The notes under the pieces were generated by a model that was given only the letters and a program-made list of their open reading frames with translations, did no database searches and had not been told where the DNA came from. The position numbers were made by a program, and so were the translations under genes. A stretch of DNA of 40,137 nucleotides from NCBI GenBank assembly GCA_019429275.1, contig JAHYJC010000041.1, positions 1-40,137 on the forward strand, given 5' to 3'. Below, in pieces: positions 22,511 through 30,078 of this stretch (its first letter is position 1; every line of letters begins with the position of its first letter). Source of the DNA: Lentimicrobium sp. Lineage in GTDB: Bacteria; Bacteroidota; Bacteroidia; Bacteroidales; Lentimicrobiaceae.

Positions 22511-24607
22511 TTACTTTCCTGCATTGAACTCAGCGAGTCCGCTATCGAGGAAAGCGAGGAAATTCTCCACATTAAGGTCGTAAGCTTTGGGGGGAATCAG
22601 AACATTTCCGCCGGTATCAAGCAACACATAATACGGTTGTGCATTTACATTGAATTTACTGATCTGAAAATCGGCATATTTCCTCCCAATGGTCTTTTTT
22701 ACTTTACCATCATAGGTTGACGTAATCCACTCTGATTCTGGAAGTTGCGTTTTATCATCAACATAAAGGGCCACAATAATAAATTCTTCGCGCAATTTTT
22801 TCAATACCCTTGGATCGGACCATACCCGAGCCTCCATTTCGCGGCAGTTTACACATCCGTGGCCGGTAAAGTCAATAAACACGGGCTTATTCTGCTGAGC
22901 CGCACATGCCAGTCCCTGCTCATAATCAAAGTAACCTTCAAGACCATGGGGCAAATGAAGCAGTTCGCCGTGTTTAGGCTTGTCGCAAAGGGTGGTAATT
23001 TTCCCTTCACTTCCGCCTGTTCCGCCCGATCCGAAAACCTGAACATTGTCCCTTACAATCTTATTCAGATCAAAATCGTGGGTTGACTGTGGAGGAAGGT
23101 ATCCCGAAAGGGCCTGCAGCGGAGCGCCAAACATGCCGGGGATCATGTAAAGCACAAATGTAAATGTTATCATGGCGAGGCCTAAACGAGGAACGCTGAT
23201 GAATTTGAGGTCACTGTCGTGGGCAAATTTCAATTTACCCAATAGATACAATCCCATCAGGGTAAAAGTGATGATCCAGAAAGCCAGATAAACTTCGCGA
23301 TCCAGGATTCCCCAGTGGTAAGTCTGATCGGCAATGCTCAGGAATTTCAACCCAAGTGCAATTTCAATAAAACCCAGGACTACTTTCACTGAATTCAGCC
23401 AACCGCCTGATTTGGGCATACTGTTGAGCCAGCGTGGGAAAAATGCAAACAAAGTAAAAGGAAGGGCAAAAGCCAGCGAAAATCCAAGCATTCCAATAAT
23501 GGGTTCAAGCACCTGGCCACCGGCCGAAGCAACAAGGATGGCTCCTACAATAGGTCCTGTACAAGAGAATGAAACCAGAACTAGCGTAAATGCCATGAAA
23601 AACGATCCAATGATTCCACCACGGTCGGCCTGTGAATCAGATTTATTGATCAGCCAGCTGGGCAGTGTAATCTCAAACATACCAAGAAATGAAGCTGCGA
23701 AAAACATAAAAATCAAAAAGAAAAGTACGTTCGGCAACCAGTGGGTACTGAGGAAATTTGCAAAATTGGCACCCAGAGTTATGGCCACAACTGTTCCGAT
23801 GATGGTATAAATCAGAATAATGGATACACCATAGGAAAGGGCCTGGAATTTGGCTTTAACCTTGTCCTTCTCCTTCAGGAAAAAGGTTACCGTCATTGGT
23901 ATCATCGGAAACACACAGGGAGTAAGTATAGCTGCAAGCCCGGCAATGAATGAGAAAAAGAAAAGTGCCCACAATGAGTTGTGTTCATTGAGTCCGCCCG
24001 AATCCAATGTGCCAGCCTCTTCACTGACGACTGCAACCTGATCATCGGGTACTTCTTGCGTTGAAAGGGAATCGGTTGAAACAACCTCATCATTCAACTC
24101 ACTATCAAGAGGAACTACCAAAGCTTTTGCCAAATCGGGATTGCCTTTCACATTAAAAGTAAAATCAACCTCATCAGGAGGCAAACAACGGCTGTCGTCG
24201 CAACACATAAACTCAAGCACTCCTTTTATCTTGAAATCCTTATCTGTCAGAATTTTAATGGTTTGAGTAAAAACCGCCTGATTGGCAAAGTACTTCACCA
24301 CCATATCAAAGTTCTTGTCAAATTCTTCAAGGGCTTTGGGTTCATTTACCTTGCCAACAAGAGCATAAGCAGGGCTCTTTTCAAAAGTAAATGAAGTTGG
24401 GACAGGGCCGTCAGGCGGAATATCCTGCGAATAAAGATGCCAGGTAGGATCTATATCTGCCGTAAAAATCAGCTGGGTTTCTTCAGTTGTAATCTGTTTA
24501 CTACTGAAACTCCATTTCACTGGTTTAAGAATCTGTGCGTAACTGGAAGTGTATGTCTGGAAGAGAATAATCAATCCAAACATCAGGAATTTAGGGAAAT
24601 ATTTCAT
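22511..24607 (-). CDS. dsbD: Thiol:disulfide interchange protein DsbD
   Basis: 698 residues, inner-membrane reductant carrier moving electrons from cytosolic thioredoxin to periplasmic proteins. Domains in order: signal peptide (1-24); an N-terminal immunoglobulin-like DsbD-alpha domain with Cys135/136 and Cys141 (CCDDSRC); a linker; a transmembrane domain of about eight segments from residue 211 with the redox pair Cys231 (LTPCVFPMIP) and Cys349 (FSCTGP); and a C-terminal thioredoxin domain with CVNC at 585-588. The acidic, Ser-rich linker (about 160-205) is longer than usual. Note the alpha domain has CC-x4-C rather than a simple pair. It follows tilS by 39 bp on the same strand. It probably supports cytochrome maturation or oxidative protein repair. 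Confidence 0.94.
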   Translation of the reverse strand: MKYFPKFLMFGLIILFQTYTSSYAQILKPVKWSFSSKQITTEETQLIFTADIDPTWHLYSQDIPPDGPVPTSFTFEKSPAYALVGKVNEPKALEEFDKNFDMVVKYFANQAVFTQTIKILTDKDFKIKGVLEFMCCDDSRCLPPDEVDFTFNVKGNPDLAKALVVPLDSELNDEVVSTDSLSTQEVPDDQVAVVSEEAGTLDSGGLNEHNSLWALFFFSFIAGLAAILTPCVFPMIPMTVTFFLKEKDKVKAKFQALSYGVSIILIYTIIGTVVAITLGANFANFLSTHWLPNVLFFLIFMFFAASFLGMFEITLPSWLINKSDSQADRGGIIGSFFMAFTLVLVSFSCTGPIVGAILVASAGGQVLEPIIGMLGFSLAFALPFTLFAFFPRWLNSMPKSGGWLNSVKVVLGFIEIALGLKFLSIADQTYHWGILDREVYLAFWIITFTLMGLYLLGKLKFAHDSDLKFISVPRLGLAMITFTFVLYMIPGMFGAPLQALSGYLPPQSTHDFDLNKIVRDNVQVFGSGGTGGSEGKITTLCDKPKHGELLHLPHGLEGYFDYEQGLACAAQQNKPVFIDFTGHGCVNCREMEARVWSDPRVLKKLREEFIIVALYVDDKTQLPESEWITSTYDGKVKKTIGRKYADFQISKFNVNAQPYYVLLDTGGNVLIPPKAYDLNVENFLAFLDSGLAEFNAGK

Positions 24608-24646
24608 GTATGAGTTTTATAATTGGTTTATTTTTAATGCCCTGAT

Positions 24647-25981
24647 TTAATCAAGGACTTCTATCCGCAATATAGTTTCGGTATCAGGGGTAACCCTGAA
24701 CGGATTTCCAATGCGGTGTCCGATGAGCCAGACTACCTCATTTCCTGAAATGAGCAGCCAGGCATTCTCTTTTTCAATGATTGAGAATTTGTTATCGATA
24801 AAAAAATCGCTGAGTTTCTTATTGTTGATCATGCCAAAAGGAATAAAAGTATCCCCATCTTTCCATTTTCTTAATTTTAGAGGCCAGATTATTTTTGATG
24901 CATCCAGCATAGCCACCGAAGGGCTTTTGTTGATTTTCAGAATGGGATTATTGTCGAGAAGAGAGAATTTCAATTGCACTGGTTTCCGCATTTCGGTAGT
25001 GCCCTCCTCTATAAGCACCTCTCCGGCCGGATGTATTCCGGCAAGGCCAAGCTCGGTGATCAGTAAGTATTCACGGTCCTTTAAAAGCCTGTGCGTGGAA
25101 GAAAAATACTGATTACCTGATGGCTCATTTAACCCCAAAGCCACTTCGTCAGATACACTTCTGTTGAATCCATAAGGCTGCAGAAGCTCAAACAGGTAGG
25201 AATCAAGAGGATTAAGAGTCGATAAAGCAGCAATATCGATTGACATCACTCCATTATCCAGCGTCACTGTTTTTTCGCGGATGCTGTTGAGATGATTGTT
25301 GAGTATGACTTCAGTTTCTCTTATGCGATCAATGGTAAATGTGATTGTTTTTCTGAATTCGGGGTTAATTTCTGAAAGCAGAGGCAAAAGGTCGTGCCTG
25401 AGCTTGTTTCTGACATATTTGGATGAACGGTTTGAACTGTCTTCACGATAGGTAATGGCTTCATCACCGGCATATTCTTCAATCTGACGTCTGAATGCAA
25501 ACATCATCGGATGAACAACATTTGTCCGGACAGGCATGATGCCATGAAGTCCGCTTATGCCGGTGCCACGTAAAATATTAATAAAAAACGTCTCTATCTG
25601 ATCATCGAGATGATGGGCTGTTGCTACGGCTTTGTACCCTTCGGTGGCTATGAGTTCATCAAACCATTCATACCTGAGGGTGCGGGCAGCCATTTGAACC
25701 GAAATTTTATTAAACCCGGCATATTCTCGGGTTTTAAAATGCCTGACATGGAATTTAACTCCAAATGTTTCGGCCAGGCCGGCAACAAATTTTTCATCCT
25801 GATTTGATTCGGAACCCCGTAATCCGAAATTGCAGTGCACAATTGCAAAGTTATAGCCTCCTCTGTAAAAAAGTTCGGCCATTACCATTGAATCTACACC
25901 CCCGCTATCTGCAACCAGTATTAAATCAGTCTTATTGAAAAGCTGATTTTCAGAAACAAAAGTATTAAATTGATTCAGCAT
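24647..25981 (-). CDS. tilS: tRNA(Ile)-lysidine synthetase
   Basis: 444 residues. Modifies C34 of the CAU-anticodon isoleucine tRNA to lysidine so that it reads AUA; normally essential. The PP-loop SGGVDS lies at 26-31 (ATP site), followed by HCNFGLRGSES, ATAHHLDDQIETFFINILRG and GLHGIMPVR, all diagnostic of TilS. The C-terminal region carries the TilS substrate-binding domain (LKLRKWKDGDTFIPFGM). Standard length for the Bacteroidetes form. A TAATTTTG -7 box sits immediately before the ATG (minus strand 25986-25993), implying a very short or absent leader if used. It is the first gene of a tilS-dsbD pair. Confidence 0.95.
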   Translation of the reverse strand: MLNQFNTFVSENQLFNKTDLILVADSGGVDSMVMAELFYRGGYNFAIVHCNFGLRGSESNQDEKFVAGLAETFGVKFHVRHFKTREYAGFNKISVQMAARTLRYEWFDELIATEGYKAVATAHHLDDQIETFFINILRGTGISGLHGIMPVRTNVVHPMMFAFRRQIEEYAGDEAITYREDSSNRSSKYVRNKLRHDLLPLLSEINPEFRKTITFTIDRIRETEVILNNHLNSIREKTVTLDNGVMSIDIAALSTLNPLDSYLFELLQPYGFNRSVSDEVALGLNEPSGNQYFSSTHRLLKDREYLLITELGLAGIHPAGEVLIEEGTTEMRKPVQLKFSLLDNNPILKINKSPSVAMLDASKIIWPLKLRKWKDGDTFIPFGMINNKKLSDFFIDNKFSIIEKENAWLLISGNEVVWLIGHRIGNPFRVTPDTETILRIEVLD

Positions 25982-25985
25982 GCCA

Positions 25986-25993
25986 CAAAATTA
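25986..25993 (-). promoter_or_regulatory. Possible -7 box abutting tilS
   Basis: TAATTTTG on the minus strand ends 4 bp before the tilS ATG. If functional, the transcript would be almost leaderless. No -33 box stands out. Confidence 0.3.
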
Positions 25994-26143
25994 TAAAAAG
26001 AAAGCATTTGACACGATATAGTGAAAATAATGTGTCTGAATTTAACAAATTTTATTAAGTCTTGTGGGTTCATACTGATCTGAATATCAAATAAATGAAG
26101 TAATGTGCTTCATAAATCATGGTTTTCAGAAACGCAGGCAAAT

Positions 26144-28057
26144 CTAATTACCACCAGTAATCAATTTTCTTAAATTTTCTTTGTTCATACTGTTTACAGG
26201 ATTCCTGGCTGCAGGTGAAGAGAGAAATTCAAAAACAGATGAATATTTTTCCTTGATTTTCCGCCTCACCATCTTCATGGTAGAATTCAACATCTGATTT
26301 TTATCTGAAAAAGCTTCAGGTAAAACAGCAAAACAGGCAGGAAGCCATCTTTCAGGAAATAGTCCCGAATGTTTTCCTTTACCGGAATAGGATTTAATTT
26401 CGTGTTCAATCACTTTGATGGCATATTCAAGACCTTCTTCTGACTCAGGATTGAGGCCGTAATTAGTAACCACAGATTTCAGTTCGCTTACATTCGGAAC
26501 AAACAACCCGACAGTATAGGGATCCTGATTGTTGTGCAGCATGCATTGATCAATCAGTTTTGAATTGTCAACCAGGGCTTCTTCAATGCCTTCGGGGCTG
26601 TATTTTTCTCCGTCGCTGCCGATCAACAGACTTTTAAACCTGCCATTCACAACCAGGTAATCGTCCTCATCCATAAATCCGAGGTCGCCGGTAAACAACC
26701 AACCTTCCTTGATCACCTCAGCAGTTGCTCCCGGATTTTTCCAATAGCCTTTCATCACATTTCCACCCTTTATTACTATTTCTCCGGCCTGGCCTTTTGG
26801 CAATTCATTGCCTTCGGTATCGCAGATTTTAAGTTCAAGTGGCTTTACCAGCTTTCCTGAAGTGCCCAATTTAAGATATTTAGGGGAGTTTGAAGAAATT
26901 ACAGGCGATGCTTCGGAAAGCCCATAGCCCTGGCATACAGGCATTCCTATGGCCAGAAAGAAGCGTTGCAATTCTACGTCAAGTAATGCTCCTCCTCCAA
27001 TAAAAAACTCAAGTTCACCACCAAAACCTTCGCGCACCTTGCTGAACAGTATCTTATCGAAAAGCATCACCAATGGCTTAAGCAAGAATCGCAAACCTTT
27101 TCCCTTATCTATGCCAATACCATGATATGCATAGGATATGCTTAGCCCGGCCTTAAACAATGCAACCGCAATTTTTCCTTTTTTAGCGATACCTGATTCT
27201 ATGCTTTTTCTGAAATTTTTCGATAAAGCAGGCACACTCATCAGCAAATTGGGCTTGATTTCTTTGATATTAACGGGTATATTTTTCAGCGTTTCATTAC
27301 CTGTTTTTCCGATCTGAACTGCAGCAACCGAGGCACCTTTTGCCATAAAGCAATAAAGGCAGGCTGTATGCGCAAAGCAATGGTCCCAGGGAAGTATGGC
27401 CAATGTCCGATAACTGTCAGGAATATGCATCAGCGTTAACGCCTGCTCTACGTTTGAAATATAATTCCCATGCGAAATCATAATGCCTTTAGGATCAGCA
27501 GTTGTTCCTGAGGTGTAAGTTATATTGGCTAAAGTATCAGGATTGATTACTCTTAATGTTTCATTAAGAACCTCAGGATTTGATTTCAGGTATTCAACAC
27601 CCAATTCGCAAACTTCATCAAAGTAATGGTCGCCAATTTGTTTGGGAGAAATTTTGTCGAGCAAAATCACGGTTTCCAACTCTGGAATTTCATTTCTGAT
27701 TTCGTTGATTTTCGGCAACTGATTGTTAGAAACGATAATAATTTTTGCACCACTGTGTTTGACTCTGAAAGCAATTTCAGAAGGCGTAAGCCGGATTGAC
27801 AATGGCACACTGCAACCTCCCGCATGCAGCAACCCCAGTTCCGAAATAATCCAGGAATCGCGGCCTTCGGAAAGCAAAGGAATACGATCTCCAAATTCAA
27901 CGCCCAGTTTCAGCAGCCCGGCACCAAATTCATGAACTTTTTGGCGGGTTTGGTGGTAAGTTAACTTATGCCATTCTGACCCTCTTTTTTCATGAAGATA
28001 AGTATTCTCAGGAAATTTCTCGACTGCAAAATCGAGCAAATCAATCAAAGTCTGCAT
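26144..28057 (-). CDS. Long-chain acyl-CoA synthetase (AMP-forming)
   Basis: 637 residues, cytosolic or membrane-associated. Activates fatty acids to acyl-CoA through an acyl-AMP intermediate. Key motifs: TSGTTADPKG (ATP P-loop, about 182-191), GYGLSEASPV, GWLFTGDLGFMDEDDYLVV (adenine and ribose site) and GRFKSLLIGSDGEKYSP. Length and the last motifs fit the FadD15/long-chain branch common in Bacteroidetes. It is a single gene with an unusually good promoter upstream. The chain-length preference cannot be read from the sequence. Confidence 0.93.
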   Translation of the reverse strand: MQTLIDLLDFAVEKFPENTYLHEKRGSEWHKLTYHQTRQKVHEFGAGLLKLGVEFGDRIPLLSEGRDSWIISELGLLHAGGCSVPLSIRLTPSEIAFRVKHSGAKIIIVSNNQLPKINEIRNEIPELETVILLDKISPKQIGDHYFDEVCELGVEYLKSNPEVLNETLRVINPDTLANITYTSGTTADPKGIMISHGNYISNVEQALTLMHIPDSYRTLAILPWDHCFAHTACLYCFMAKGASVAAVQIGKTGNETLKNIPVNIKEIKPNLLMSVPALSKNFRKSIESGIAKKGKIAVALFKAGLSISYAYHGIGIDKGKGLRFLLKPLVMLFDKILFSKVREGFGGELEFFIGGGALLDVELQRFFLAIGMPVCQGYGLSEASPVISSNSPKYLKLGTSGKLVKPLELKICDTEGNELPKGQAGEIVIKGGNVMKGYWKNPGATAEVIKEGWLFTGDLGFMDEDDYLVVNGRFKSLLIGSDGEKYSPEGIEEALVDNSKLIDQCMLHNNQDPYTVGLFVPNVSELKSVVTNYGLNPESEEGLEYAIKVIEHEIKSYSGKGKHSGLFPERWLPACFAVLPEAFSDKNQMLNSTMKMVRRKIKEKYSSVFEFLSSPAARNPVNSMNKENLRKLITGGN

Positions 28058-28079
28058 GTTGATTTTTTTAGGTGGGCAG

Positions 28080-28110
28080 CAAAGTTAAAATATTCATACA
28101 TATATTCAAC
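28080..28110 (-). promoter_or_regulatory. Bacteroidetes-type promoter of the acyl-CoA ligase
   Basis: Minus strand: GTTG (-33, 28107-28110) followed by 19 bp and then TAACTTTG (-7, 28080-28087), close to the TTTG-N19-TANNTTTG consensus. The -7 box is 22 bp before the ATG at 28057. Confidence 0.6.
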
Positions 28111-28306
28111 ATTTCTTATATGTTTCTTAATTAAGTAAAACAGCCCCTCACAAAACACCACTTGGCGACCGTTCAGATAAATAAAATAATCAGAAAAGAG
28201 CAGTAGGATAAAACCGGGGACGTTTTATTATGATAATATTTTTAAAGTTCTTTTCAACTTTGAGTGATCAAATAATGTGGTGCAATATTTGTTAATTGTT
28301 CTGTAT

Positions 28307-28314
28307 TACTTTTG
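28307..28314 (+). promoter_or_regulatory. Probable -7 box for small lipoprotein
   Basis: TACTTTTG matches TANNTTTG. It lies 52 bp before the ATG at 28367. An upstream TTTG (28288-28291) is spaced 15 bp away, shorter than ideal. Confidence 0.45.
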
Positions 28315-28366
28315 CAGTTGAGAACAATTTCTCATTTAAGTTTTAGTACTTCTAAAACATCAGCCT

Positions 28367-28795
28367 ATGAAAACCGGAAATTTCAAATTCAAAATCCTGA
28401 TTGCTTCTTTGGTTCTTATCATGGCTGGATGCCTTCCTGAGGATGACCTGGACCCAATTACCGGAGATATCCGCGATAAGTTTCTGGGAACATGGCGATT
28501 TACTGAAAAACAGATTGAAAGAGGAACGGACGACATCAGTTTTTCAGTTACCATTTCTTATGATCCCGGAAATTCAGCCCAGGTGCTGTTAAGAAACTTT
28601 GCTCAACTGGGAAATCAATATTCTGCTTATGGGATTGTTACAGGTAACAGGATCACCATACCCACCCAGGAAGTCTCTCCGGGCTTCGAGGTTAGCGGAA
28701 CAGGAACCATGTCGACAATAAACAATATGAATTGGGAATATACCACAACAGCCGGAGGTGATCAGGTTTCCTACACCGCAAAAGCTGTTAAATAG
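28367..28795 (+). CDS. Small lipoprotein, unrecognised, probable beta-rich (lipocalin-like) domain
   Basis: 142 residues. The signal peptide ends with LIMAGC; Cys22 is the predicted lipidation site and is followed by LPEDDLDP, an acidic stretch of the kind that can direct Bacteroidetes lipoproteins to the cell surface. The rest (LGTWRFTEKQIERGTDDISF, GTGTMSTINNMNWEYTTTAG, VSYTAKAVK) is beta-rich and resembles small Bacteroidetes lipocalin-like lipoproteins, but I do not recognise a named family. It is monocistronic, with its own terminator at 28815-28849. Confidence 0.7.
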   Translation: MKTGNFKFKILIASLVLIMAGCLPEDDLDPITGDIRDKFLGTWRFTEKQIERGTDDISFSVTISYDPGNSAQVLLRNFAQLGNQYSAYGIVTGNRITIPTQEVSPGFEVSGTGTMSTINNMNWEYTTTAGGDQVSYTAKAVK

Positions 28796-28814
28796 TTGAA
28801 TATATTTGAAAATT

Positions 28815-28856
28815 AATGCCGGCCACTTAGGGTAACTGTAGCCGGCATTTTATGTT
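28815..28856 (+). terminator. Rho-independent terminator after the small lipoprotein
   Basis: AATGCCGGC (28815-28823) pairs with GCCGGCATT (28841-28849), followed by a T-rich stretch. It also lies beyond the convergent DUF4296 gene, which ends at 28897. Confidence 0.75.
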
Positions 28857-28896
28857 TTGAATTCTGATGAATCCATATTTAAAATCCAGTATCCGC

Positions 28897-29295
28897 TTAT
28901 TCAACTTCAAGGGAATCGGACGGATTTACAGTTAAATTCTGAACGCTGTCTTTTGATTTGGTTATTATAAGCATTACCTCATCTATCATTTTTTCAAAAT
29001 TTTTAAGGTCTTGCTGGTAATAAATCAAATTCTCTTTAAACTGCGCTGGAGTAATTCCATAGAAAATATAAAGTGAATCAAAACTTTTTTCTGTAATTAC
29101 CTCAAGACTATCGCGACTGACTTTTGATTGCATAAATCGTAAGGCAGCCTCAGTTATTTCAACGTCGCTCATAATTCTGATCATCTCCCCGCGGGGAATG
29201 ATGTTGCTTTCCCCTGGCTTACTAACTGTCGGCCTGCATCCATGCAAAAACTGCAGCAGTAAAACCGAAACTGAAATCATCAGAATCCGCCTCAT
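28897..29295 (-). CDS. DUF4296-type lipoprotein
   Basis: 132 residues. Lipobox LHGC with Cys20, followed by a helical domain (GEMIRIMSDVEITEAALRFM, YGITPAQFKENLIYYQQDLK, FEKMIDEVMLIITKSKDSV) that I recognise as the Bacteroidetes DUF4296 pattern. The function of that family is not known. It begins 9 bp after the OmpH-like gene and is almost certainly co-transcribed. The C-terminus NPSDSLEVE is short and acidic. Confidence 0.78.
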   Translation of the reverse strand: MRRILMISVSVLLLQFLHGCRPTVSKPGESNIIPRGEMIRIMSDVEITEAALRFMQSKVSRDSLEVITEKSFDSLYIFYGITPAQFKENLIYYQQDLKNFEKMIDEVMLIITKSKDSVQNLTVNPSDSLEVE

Positions 29296-29304
29296 TATTT
29301 TGAA

Positions 29305-29970
29305 TTATTTTGAAGGAGTTGAAGCCGAATACTCTTCATTAATCAGCCTGATTACCTTATCGGTAATGTCGAGTGAATCATTGGCTACAAGTATGTTACC
29401 TCCACGGCTGTATGAAAATATATAATCGAAGTTCATTTTTTCATTATATCTTTTCAGGAAATTATTCAGGCTGTCGATCAAAACAAGGTTCAAATCATAT
29501 TCCTGCTGAGCAATCTGACCAGAATATCTCTCCCTGAGTTCGTAAAGTTTTTGCTGTTCGGCCATGAGCTCGGCATAAATTTCCTGGGCTGATGCTTCGG
29601 AAATGGTCTGCTTATTTACCTGCTCCTGAAAATATGCTGCATCTTTTTCGAAAGATGCCTGTTTCCTTTTGAGTTCAGCTTCCAAAGCCAAAGTTTTTGT
29701 CTCCAGCGATGCCCTCATTGATTTTACCAGGTCGTAATGAACCAGAATACTGTCACTGTTTACATAAGCCAGTGCAAGACTGCCTGTTGAAAGTTTTTGA
29801 GTTAAGGTTGCGCTATCCTGCACATTTTTGTTACCGGGGTTGAGTACAATAAAATATAGAATGATAAGTGCGACCAGTAAAACAATATTGGTAATTGTAA
29901 GAAATTTGTTGGCTGACGAATTCGGTTTGGCTACCAATTCATCCACCTGATTAAGATTTTCTTCCTGCAT
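29305..29970 (-). CDS. OmpH/Skp-like coiled-coil protein with an N-terminal membrane anchor
   Basis: 221 residues. The N-terminus has a short polar segment and then one transmembrane helix (about 23-43, FLTITNIVLLVALIILYFIV), not a cleavable signal peptide. The rest resembles the OmpH/Skp family: LALAYVNSDSILVHYDLVKS, a long Glu/Lys/Gln-rich coiled coil (about 85-165), and a C-terminal IFSYSRGGNILVANDSLDIT segment typical of Skp-like proteins. Skp is a free periplasmic chaperone for outer-membrane proteins; this member appears anchored in the inner membrane with the coiled coil outside. It pairs with a DUF4296 lipoprotein 9 bp downstream. Confidence 0.82.
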   Translation of the reverse strand: MQEENLNQVDELVAKPNSSANKFLTITNIVLLVALIILYFIVLNPGNKNVQDSATLTQKLSTGSLALAYVNSDSILVHYDLVKSMRASLETKTLALEAELKRKQASFEKDAAYFQEQVNKQTISEASAQEIYAELMAEQQKLYELRERYSGQIAQQEYDLNLVLIDSLNNFLKRYNEKMNFDYIFSYSRGGNILVANDSLDITDKVIRLINEEYSASTPSK

Positions 29971-30006
29971 GACTTTTTAACTTTGAGATTGATTTTCTTA
30001 AGGCGG

Positions 30007-30014
30007 CAAAATTA
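30007..30014 (-). promoter_or_regulatory. Probable -7 box for OmpH-like operon
   Basis: TAATTTTG on the minus strand, 36 bp before the ATG at 29970, matches TANNTTTG. It is just past the recQ terminator. Confidence 0.45.
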
Positions 30015-30017
30015 AGC

Positions 30018-30056
30018 GAAAAAAATGAGGCAAGTACCATCTGTGATACCTGCCTC
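30018..30056 (-). terminator. Rho-independent terminator after recQ
   Basis: Minus-strand GAGGCAGGTATC pairs with GGTACTTGCCTC over 12 bp (two G-U pairs) and is followed by a T-run. It lies 22 bp beyond the recQ stop. Confidence 0.85.
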
Positions 30057-30078
30057 GTTAATTTTTCAAAATTCAGGC

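Larger units (their letters stand above)
28058..28366. other. Divergent intergenic region
   Basis: Between the acyl-CoA ligase (minus) and a small lipoprotein (plus). It holds the two promoters listed separately; the remainder is AT-rich with no gene that I can support. Confidence 0.5.
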
